Shown: one piece after another, positions 1 to 5,955 of the stretch
How positions within the stretch are numbered: position 1 is the stretch's first letter
Layout: the number at the start of each line of letters is the position of its first letter
Assembly: GCA_030619435.1 (NCBI GenBank)
Contig: JAUXBI010000100.1
Location: 1-6,639 of the forward strand
Direction: 5' to 3'
Length of the DNA stretch: 6,639 nt
Origin: Syntrophaceae bacterium
Lineage (GTDB): Bacteria > Desulfobacterota > Syntrophia > Syntrophales > UBA2210
Position numbers and translations under genes: made by a program
Notes under the pieces: generated by a model
What the model saw: only the letters and a program-made list of their open reading frames with translations
Database searches by the model: none
What the model was told of the DNA's origin: nothing

Positions 1-771
1 CTCTTCGTCACAACAGGACTCGAATTTATAACAGGGTTTATCTTTGATGGATGGCTGCATCGCCCTCTCTGGGATTATTCAGGGCAGCGATTCAGGATTA
101 AAAATTATGTCTGCCTGCAATTTTCCATTTACTGGCTGATCCTGGCATTTGCCTTCGAGTATCTTGTATTGCCCGTGTATCTCTCCGTTTTTAACTTATT
201 GAATCCTGTTGCTGTGGATATCTTTGCTATTGTTGTGTTCGGAGTTATGTTTGCCGACTGGACAATCAGATGTGCTGAGATCATCTGGGAGAGAAAGGAG
301 AAGAGAAGGCTGGCAGCAGATAATCATGAATCGGAGTTTATGGATATTGCAGGGTCATTAATTGAACATCCAGCCCTTCAAAGGCTGGGGGATTTTGGGC
401 ATCACCGCAACAAGACCCGCCTTGATCACAGCGTGGAGGTAGCGTGGCACAGCTTTCTGATATCCAAGAAATTGTCTCTGGATTGCGATGCAACAGTTAA
501 AGGCGCATTGCTCCATGATCTCTTTTTTTATGACTGGTTGAGGGAGGGACCGAGGCTGCACGGCTTTCGTCATCCGAGTATATCCCTGAGAAACGCCAGA
601 GAAGTGACAACCCTGACAAAGAAAGAAGAGGACATTATCAAAAAACATATGTGGCCCCTTACGATAATACCTCCTCGATATCTGGAATCCTGGGTTGTGT
701 GCTTCGTGGACACTTACTGTACCGTGAAGGATTATGTAACAGTTAACAGGCGAAAGCGATTGGAGCTCTAA
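1..771 (+). CDS. CmpB-type membrane domain fused to HD-domain phosphohydrolase (5' end missing)
   Basis: The reading frame is open from base 1 to the TAA at 769-771, giving 256 visible residues; the true start lies upstream. Residues 1-95 are hydrophobic and match the CmpB family ('putative ABC transporter permease', PF06541): note TTGLEFITGF at 4-13 and RPLWDYSG at 21-28. Membrane spans are likely at about 42-62 and 72-88. A short basic linker (WERKEKRRL, 96-104) leads to a cytoplasmic HD domain. Its likely metal ligands are H143 (RLDHS), H150, the H172-D173 pair (LLHD) and D237 (FVDTYC). The blocks FFYDW (175-179), HGFRHP (187-192) and KKHMWPLT (214-221) are typical of a small HD family seen in anaerobes, often written LHDYFLYDW. 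The family implies metal-dependent phosphate-ester hydrolysis, but the substrate is unknown and the 'permease' label is a family name, not a shown function. A TTG at 169 could be misread as a start; the conserved membrane motifs upstream of it argue against that. The next gene begins 60 bases later, so co-transcription is possible but not shown. Confidence 0.85.
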   Translation, partial: LFVTTGLEFITGFIFDGWLHRPLWDYSGQRFRIKNYVCLQFSIYWLILAFAFEYLVLPVYLSVFNLLNPVAVDIFAIVVFGVMFADWTIRCAEIIWERKEKRRLAADNHESEFMDIAGSLIEHPALQRLGDFGHHRNKTRLDHSVEVAWHSFLISKKLSLDCDATVKGALLHDLFFYDWLREGPRLHGFRHPSISLRNAREVTTLTKKEEDIIKKHMWPLTIIPPRYLESWVVCFVDTYCTVKDYVTVNRRKRLEL

Positions 772-804
772 GATAAATAGCTAAGGGTGTTCAGTTAATA
801 CAAT

Positions 805-810
805 TATAAT
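805..810 (+). promoter_or_regulatory. Possible -10 element (TATAAT) before the activase gene
   Basis: A perfect TATAAT hexamer lies 22 bases before the ATG at 832. At 16-18 base spacing I find no convincing -35 hexamer (the candidates are CTAAGG, TAAGGG and AAGGGT). Transcription starting from it would give a leader of only about 15 bases and would begin within or just after the ribosome-site candidate. The region is AT-rich, so chance occurrence is plausible and this is a weak call. Confidence 0.2.
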
Positions 811-817
811 GAGAGGA
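811..817 (+). promoter_or_regulatory. Distant Shine-Dalgarno-like site (GAGAGGA) for the activase gene
   Basis: GAGAGGA is the only purine-rich block in the 60-base gap. It ends 14 bases before the ATG at 832, longer than the usual 5-9. No other start can replace 832: upstream in frame a TAA at 796-798 is followed by no ATG, GTG or TTG, and the conserved phosphate-binding motif begins only 11 codons into the protein. Initiation is therefore probably weak, or helped by something else. Confidence 0.4.
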
Positions 818-831
818 TATTCGGCTACATA

Positions 832-3800
832 ATGGTTGAAGATTACAAAAACAGTTATCCTACGGGTATCGATATCGGCTCTACGACGGCAAAAGTGGTG
901 ATCTGTGATAATTCCGGAAAACCGGTTTTCTCCCGCTATCGTCGTCACAACGCTGTGATATCGGATACGGTTCTGTCCATCCTTAAAGAAGCACATGATC
1001 AGATGGGGGATGTTCAGTTGGACTTGGCTGTTACCGGTTCAGCGGGCATGGGGGTCGCGGAATCCCTCGGTATTCCATTTGTTCAGGAGGTTGTGGCCTC
1101 GGCAAAGCTGATCAAGAAAATATATCCTGAGGTCAGGACACTTATCGAGATTGGTGGTGAAGATTCCAAAATCGTATTTTTTGATGATCATTTCCGTCCT
1201 GATATCAGGATGAACGGCAGTTGTGCCGGTGGCACAGGAGCATTTATCGACCAGATGGCCGTATTGCTGGATGTATCTCTTCCTGATTTTGATAGACTGG
1301 CCAGAAACAGCACGTCAATACACCCGATTGCTTCTCGATGCGGCGTATTTGCAAAGACGGATATTCAGGCCCTTTTGAGCAACAAGGTTTCCAAAGAGGA
1401 CATTGCGGCATCCGTTTTCCATGCTGTGGCGCTTCAGGTAATTACCACCCTTGCACGCGGTTCTGATATCAAAAAGAAGATTCTTTTTGCCGGTGGACCC
1501 CTTAAATTTTTCCCACAATTACAGAAAGCCTTTATCAATGTTCTTGAACTGAACAGAGAAGAAGATCTTGTTATATCGGATTATTCCGAATTCATTCCTG
1601 CCATGGGTGTGGCCCTTAACCATTCCCCGGCAGGAGTCGAGAACAAAGATGACCGGAGTTTCAAGATTACAATTCAAAAGCTCATTCAATTAATGAAAAA
1701 AGGGAAACCACGAGTACCGCAGGGATCTGAAAGCAACAGGCTTTCATCCCTGTTTAGTAACCTTTCAGAATTCGAAGCCTGGGAGAAAAGGCATGCACAG
1801 CAGATAGTAAAAAAAATAGATATCTCCAAAATTGATGGAAAATTATGCTTTTTGGGTGTCGATTCAGGATCCACTACGACAAAGCTCGTCCTTATTGATA
1901 GTGATGGGAGAATAGCACTAACACACTATGCACCAAACAATGGTGATTCCATCCAGGCAGTCAGAGAGGGTTTAAGCAAATTTCAAGAAGAATTCCAGAG
2001 GGCCGGAGTTACCCCCCGTATTGTCAGGACAATGGCAACCGGTTATGGAGAAGACCTCATCAAAGCCGCTTTTGATTTAAATGATGGCGTGGTGGAAACA
2101 ATGGCTCACTTACGGGCTGCAAGATACTTTGACAAAGATGTCTCATTTATCCTCGATATCGGTGGTCAGGATATGAAGGCCATTTATGTCGATAATGGCG
2201 CTGTATCAGATATTCAGGTCAATGAGGCCTGTTCATCGGGATGCGGTTCCTTTATTGAGACATTTGCCCACTCACTCGGTTATAATGTTTCTGAATTCGC
2301 CGGGCTTGCGTGTCAGAAAAATGCCCCCTTCGATCTGGGATCCAGGTGTACGGTCTTTATGAATTCAAGGGTCAAGCAGGCGCTGCGTGAGGGTGCAACC
2401 GTCTCAGATATCTCCGCAGGGCTTGCCTATTCAGTGATAAAAAATTCTCTCTACAAGGTTCTTAAATTGAAAGATTCTGACACGCTCGGAAAAAAAATCG
2501 TTGCCCAGGGAGGCACATTTCGTAATCCTGCCGTCCTGCGTGCCTTTGAAGTTTTGCTTGGGCGAGAGGTAATACGCCCTGATATTTCTGAATTAATGGG
2601 TGCGTACGGGGCTGCGCTTACTGCCCGGAGAAACTATCAGACTGATTCTGTTGAAGTTGCACAATTCAGCGAATTCAATCCATTTAATCAGGAAGTTACT
2701 TTTTCCACAAAAACTCTGCACTGTAAGGGATGTGAAAACAGATGCGGTGTAAAGAAACTGACATTTAACAATGGCAAGAGTTATTTTACCGGCAACCGGT
2801 GTGAGCGTTATTTTTCAAATGGATCTTCCTCTAAAAAACATGGGGAGAATCTTATAGCCGCGAAGTTCAAGCTGCTCTTTGACCGAAAAACGGAACCGGA
2901 CAGACCACCGATTTTGACACTTGGTATCCCCCGTGCCCTGAATATGTATGAGAACTTTCCCTTCTGGTGTACTTTTCTTGAGGAGTGTGGCTTCAAGGTA
3001 GTTCTATCCGACACTTCCAGCACTGGATTGTTTGAAAAGGGATCTGGTACGATTATGTCGGACAATATCTGTTTTCCTGCAAAACTTGCCCATGGTCACA
3101 TAATTAATTTGATTGAAAAGGGTGTGGACAGGATATTTTATCCGACGGTAGTTTATGAAAATAAAGAGTACCAAGATAGCATGAACAGCTATAACTGCCC
3201 TGTTGTCACAGGGTATCCTGATGTTCTCAGAAGTTCAGTTGATCCGGAAAGAAAATACGGGATACCGATGGACAGCCCTGTTATCAGTTTTGGGAATTCC
3301 TCTCTTCTTAAAAAGCAGCTTTATTCCTTTACAAGACAATTTGGGGTCAGTAAAAAGCTCGTTTCTCAGGCTATAGACAAGGGTATAGCGGCCCATGGAG
3401 AATATAAAGATCAAATCAAAGAAATGGCTGCCAATGTTATTGATAATGCCGGAAGAAATAATCGTCTTGTCGTTGTATTAGCCGGAAGGCCTTACCATAT
3501 TGACCCGCTTGTCAATCATGGTATTCCTGAGTTGTTGTCAGGGATGGGGGTTGATGTTATTCCAGAGGATGCGGTTCCGATTGCGGAGAAATATGTTCTG
3601 AAAGACAGCAATATCCTTACTCAGTGGGCATATACGAACAGAGTTCTTGCCGCTGCGCAGTATGTGGCTGATACCAGGCATACTGAGTTGGTTCAAATCA
3701 CTTCTTTTGGTTGTGGGCTGGATGCCATATCTGCCGATGAGGTACGTGAAATAATAAGAGGATCCGGAAAGATTTATACTCTCCTCAAAATGGATGAAAT

Positions 3801-5274
3801 CGCCAATCTCGGAGCAGTAAAGATCAGGCTTCGTTCCATGCTGGAGGCTATAGAAGAGAGAAGGGGCAAAAGGCAAAAGATAGAAGAGGTAAAGGAAAAA
3901 ACAAGTTGTGTATTTATGCCGGAAGACAGGGGAAGAACCATAATTGTACCATGGTTTTCTCCGTTATATTCGCCACCAATACCCGCCGTTTCCAGAACCA
4001 TCGGTCACAAGTTAGAGGTACTTCCACCCCCGGACAGATCTTCTGTGGATACTGGCCTCAAGTATGTCAACAATGACATGTGTTATCCCGCTATTATTGT
4101 CGTAGGAGATATTATTAAGGCATTACAGTCAGGAAAATATGACCCGAAAAACACCGCTGTTATGCTTACCCAGACGGGAGGACAGTGCAGGGCGTCCAAT
4201 TATGTTCCTCTCACAAAAAAAGCGCTCATCAGTGCGGGATTTAGCGATGTGCCCGTATTATCACTTTCAGCAAAAGATTCTAATCTGCAGCCGGGATTTA
4301 CCATAGATAAAAAAGGATTAGTTAAACGGTTGGGCATGGCGCTTATCTTTACCGATGCCCTTGCCAGGATGTATCTTGCCACGGCGGCACACGAAATAAA
4401 TGCAGGAGAATCTAAAGCTCTGCACAAGAGATACCTCTCAAGGATGGAAAAAGGCATAGAGGAATCAGATTTTAAGTATTTATTGAATTTGCTCAAAGAA
4501 GCGATTTCTGAATTTAATATAATAGACGTTACGAACAAGACTGTCCCTGTAGTGGGAGTACTGGGAGAAATCTTTGTCAAGTACAACTCTTTTTCCAACA
4601 ATAACATCGTAGAATGGCTGATCGGACAGGGGGTTGAGGTAGTTTTGCCATCCCTTTCAGGGTTTTTCATGCAGAGATTTGTCAATGAGGAATTCAACCA
4701 AAAGGCATATTTGAAACGTTCCGTGACAGACAGACTGCTGACAGGCGCACTGGACAAGTATGCTCGACATTATTTATCTCAGATGGAACGGGTTATGCGG
4801 GATTTCCGGTATTACCGCAAGACACATGATTTGAAGAAACTGGCAAAAGTCACAGAAAGAGCAACAAGCCTCGCCAATCAGGCCGGTGAGGGTTGGCTTT
4901 TGACCGCAGAGATGATCGCGATGTTAGAGAATGGAACAGGAAATATTCTATGCCTGCAACCCTTCGGCTGTCTTGCAAACCATATTACAGGTAACGGACT
5001 GGAACGAAGGTTGAAGACCTTGTATCCCCAGCTCAACCTTCTTTCTCTCAACATGGATCCTGGTACAAGTGAAGTAAATATCTTGAACCGATTACATTTC
5101 ATGGTGATAGCGGCAAGGGAAGAAATGAAGGATAAGCCCGAAGCGATAAATCGTTCTATTAACCGCCAGCCACTTGCTGAACCATATTTCCTTATGAGAT
5201 CTCCCGCAATATTAAAGGAATACATGTTGCTCGAAGTTGGAAAATGGAAATCCTGGGTATTGGATCGAGTTTGA
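832..5274 (+). CDS. Large acyl-CoA dehydratase activase-related protein: two ASKHA ATPase domains plus two DUF2229/HGD-D-like halves
   Basis: This 1480-residue protein belongs to the large members of the 2-hydroxyacyl-CoA dehydratase activator superfamily (BadF/BadG/BcrA/BcrD ATPases), which use ATP to push electrons to very low potential through an Fe-S cluster. Seen in order: ASKHA domain 1 (about 10-265) with DIGSTTAK (14-21), IGGEDSK (107-113) and likely cluster cysteines C131 (NGSCAGGTG) and C170 (SRCGVFAKT). ASKHA domain 2 (about 338-598) with DSGSTTTK (344-351), DIGGQDMK (442-449), C467 (NEACSSGCG) and C506 (SRCTVFMNS). A C-x2-C-x3-C motif at C631/C634/C638 is followed by C657 (GNRCERY). 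Then two similar reductase-like halves follow. Half one (about 692-1008) has DNICFPAK (C747), YNCPVV (C789), GRPYHIDP (885-892) and SFGCGLD (C961). Half two (about 1034-1430) has NDMCYPA (C1084), GGQCRASN (C1119), GEIFVKYN and PFGCLANH (C1380). The length and domain order match full-length family members and I see no frameshift. There is no signal peptide or membrane segment, so it is probably cytoplasmic and oxygen-sensitive. By family analogy the ATPase part would feed electrons to a cluster in the reductase part; the substrate is unknown. The downstream gene starts 9 bases after the stop. Confidence 0.93.
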   Translation: MVEDYKNSYPTGIDIGSTTAKVVICDNSGKPVFSRYRRHNAVISDTVLSILKEAHDQMGDVQLDLAVTGSAGMGVAESLGIPFVQEVVASAKLIKKIYPEVRTLIEIGGEDSKIVFFDDHFRPDIRMNGSCAGGTGAFIDQMAVLLDVSLPDFDRLARNSTSIHPIASRCGVFAKTDIQALLSNKVSKEDIAASVFHAVALQVITTLARGSDIKKKILFAGGPLKFFPQLQKAFINVLELNREEDLVISDYSEFIPAMGVALNHSPAGVENKDDRSFKITIQKLIQLMKKGKPRVPQGSESNRLSSLFSNLSEFEAWEKRHAQQIVKKIDISKIDGKLCFLGVDSGSTTTKLVLIDSDGRIALTHYAPNNGDSIQAVREGLSKFQEEFQRAGVTPRIVRTMATGYGEDLIKAAFDLNDGVVETMAHLRAARYFDKDVSFILDIGGQDMKAIYVDNGAVSDIQVNEACSSGCGSFIETFAHSLGYNVSEFAGLACQKNAPFDLGSRCTVFMNSRVKQALREGATVSDISAGLAYSVIKNSLYKVLKLKDSDTLGKKIVAQGGTFRNPAVLRAFEVLLGREVIRPDISELMGAYGAALTARRNYQTDSVEVAQFSEFNPFNQEVTFSTKTLHCKGCENRCGVKKLTFNNGKSYFTGNRCERYFSNGSSSKKHGENLIAAKFKLLFDRKTEPDRPPILTLGIPRALNMYENFPFWCTFLEECGFKVVLSDTSSTGLFEKGSGTIMSDNICFPAKLAHGHIINLIEKGVDRIFYPTVVYENKEYQDSMNSYNCPVVTGYPDVLRSSVDPERKYGIPMDSPVISFGNSSLLKKQLYSFTRQFGVSKKLVSQAIDKGIAAHGEYKDQIKEMAANVIDNAGRNNRLVVVLAGRPYHIDPLVNHGIPELLSGMGVDVIPEDAVPIAEKYVLKDSNILTQWAYTNRVLAAAQYVADTRHTELVQITSFGCGLDAISADEVREIIRGSGKIYTLLKMDEIANLGAVKIRLRSMLEAIEERRGKRQKIEEVKEKTSCVFMPEDRGRTIIVPWFSPLYSPPIPAVSRTIGHKLEVLPPPDRSSVDTGLKYVNNDMCYPAIIVVGDIIKALQSGKYDPKNTAVMLTQTGGQCRASNYVPLTKKALISAGFSDVPVLSLSAKDSNLQPGFTIDKKGLVKRLGMALIFTDALARMYLATAAHEINAGESKALHKRYLSRMEKGIEESDFKYLLNLLKEAISEFNIIDVTNKTVPVVGVLGEIFVKYNSFSNNNIVEWLIGQGVEVVLPSLSGFFMQRFVNEEFNQKAYLKRSVTDRLLTGALDKYARHYLSQMERVMRDFRYYRKTHDLKKLAKVTERATSLANQAGEGWLLTAEMIAMLENGTGNILCLQPFGCLANHITGNGLERRLKTLYPQLNLLSLNMDPGTSEVNILNRLHFMVIAAREEMKDKPEAINRSINRQPLAEPYFLMRSPAILKEYMLLEVGKWKSWVLDRV

Positions 5275-5283
5275 TCTAAGATT

Positions 5284-5751
5284 ATGTATAGCTTCAGTAA
5301 AACAGAAAACATGGATATACCGCTTCAGGCTGCCTATCAGGTAGCCTCTGATATTGAGAAATACCATGAGTTTGTTTATGGAATGAAACCTGTAGATGTT
5401 TTGACAAAAGGGAATAACTATATAACCGTGACATTCAACAGCCGTCTGCTCGGAGGCAAAGTACAGATGACTGCTCAATTCAAAAAAGACAAATCCATTC
5501 ATTTCATACAGGACAATGGTCCATTCAAGGAATTATCGGGCCATTGGATATTCGATGGGGACGAGGAAGGTGTATCGGTAACATTTTCCGCGGTGATGAA
5601 TCACAAAAACTTCATAATTAATAAGACCCTGCGAGTACTTGGAAGCAGGCTTTGTGAACAGGCAATTAAAGACTTTAAAAAACGGGCTGAGAAGGTAATT
5701 CAGCAGCCGGCAATCAGCTTTCAACGAAAACAAATAACTGAGGATGGGTAG
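5284..5751 (+). CDS. SRPBCC family protein, COQ10/RatA-like (polyketide cyclase/START-type fold)
   Basis: This 155-residue soluble protein has the hallmarks of the COQ10/RatA branch of the SRPBCC (START-like) fold, a helix-grip barrel with a hydrophobic cavity that binds lipids, quinones or polyketide-like molecules. The visible signatures are the early block SDIEKYHEFV (22-31), which corresponds to the family's 'DVExYPxFlP', and GPFKELSGHWIF (79-90), which corresponds to 'GPFxxLxGxWxF'. A C-terminal helix runs over about 110-140. The proline of the family's 'YPxF' is replaced by His here (Y27-H28). The start at 5284 places the 'DIEKY' block at the position expected from relatives. The ribosome site is weak (CTAAG) and the gene begins 9 bases after the activase stop, so translation is probably coupled. 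The C-terminal tail after about residue 140 looks unstructured and its last codons overlap the start of the broken patatin gene. E. coli RatA is described as a ribosome-association toxin, but that role should not be transferred here; lipid or hydrophobic-ligand binding is the safer guess given the neighbours. Confidence 0.82.
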   Translation: MYSFSKTENMDIPLQAAYQVASDIEKYHEFVYGMKPVDVLTKGNNYITVTFNSRLLGGKVQMTAQFKKDKSIHFIQDNGPFKELSGHWIFDGDEEGVSVTFSAVMNHKNFIINKTLRVLGSRLCEQAIKDFKKRAEKVIQQPAISFQRKQITEDG

Positions 5752-5926
5752 ACAAAAACAAAAAAGATCGGCCTCGCCCTTGGCAGCGGTTCTGCTCGTG
5801 GATGGCGGTCTGGTAAATCCGGTACCGGTGTCTCTCTGCAGGGCTATAGGCGCTGATGAAACCATAGCGGAAGGAAAGAGGGCAACTCATCTCACACTCC
5901 CTCTGGTAAAAGATATTATCGGATAG
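5744..5926 (+). pseudogene. Patatin-like phospholipase remnant with internal deletion(s)
   Basis: Only about 183 bases remain of a gene that normally spans roughly 250-300 codons. In frame with 5764-5805 the DNA encodes KIGLALGSGSARGW, the N-terminal glycine-rich (oxyanion-hole) motif of bacterial patatin-like proteins such as RssA. In the next frame, 5789 onward encodes VLLVDGGLVNPVPVSLCRA followed by IGAD, the block holding the catalytic Asp (DGG), which normally lies well over 100 residues later. The two pieces share the same bases at 5789-5805. Everything between them is gone, including the GxSxG nucleophile serine, so the gene cannot make an active lipase. A further jump seems to follow GAD: the last part (ADETIAEGKRATHLTLPLVK) resembles the C-terminal helix that usually comes tens of residues after the IGAD block. 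The ATG at 5744 overlaps the SRPBCC stop by 8 bases and opens a 60-codon frame ending at the TAG 5924-5926. That frame reads the DGG part but not the N-terminal motif, which fits a one-base loss in the A-tract at 5760-5765. The intact ancestor probably belonged to this lipid operon. Confidence 0.75.
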
Positions 5927-5943
5927 TCTCAACAGCTAAAATG

Positions 5944-5950
5944 AGGAGGT
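5944..5950 (+). promoter_or_regulatory. Strong Shine-Dalgarno site (AGGAGGT) for the plsC-like gene
   Basis: A perfect AGGAGGT lies 5 bases before the ATG at 5956 and decides that start. It is by far the best ribosome site in the window. The acyltransferase can therefore be translated independently, despite the wrecked gene immediately upstream. Confidence 0.85.
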
Positions 5951-5955
5951 TTACA

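Noticed and set aside
169..771. TTG at 169 as the start of a 200-residue protein
   Set aside because: The same frame is open back to base 1 and encodes conserved CmpB-type motifs (LEFITGF, RPLWDYSG) upstream of 169, so the gene starts before the window.
4200..4757. Minus-strand open frame of 185 codons
   Set aside because: It lies wholly within the activase-like gene, whose + strand protein is conserved throughout. The reverse reading shows no recognisable motif and no ribosome site was evident.
5819..5828. Perfect 10-base palindrome CCGGTACCGG
   Set aside because: It falls in the codons for the conserved NPVPV block of the patatin remnant and is fully explained by them; there is no second copy or nearby promoter to suggest an operator.
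5744..5926. A novel 60-residue small protein gene
   Set aside because: Its C-terminal two thirds match patatin-like phospholipase blocks and the overlapping frame carries the patatin N-terminal motif, so a decayed gene explains it better than a new small protein.
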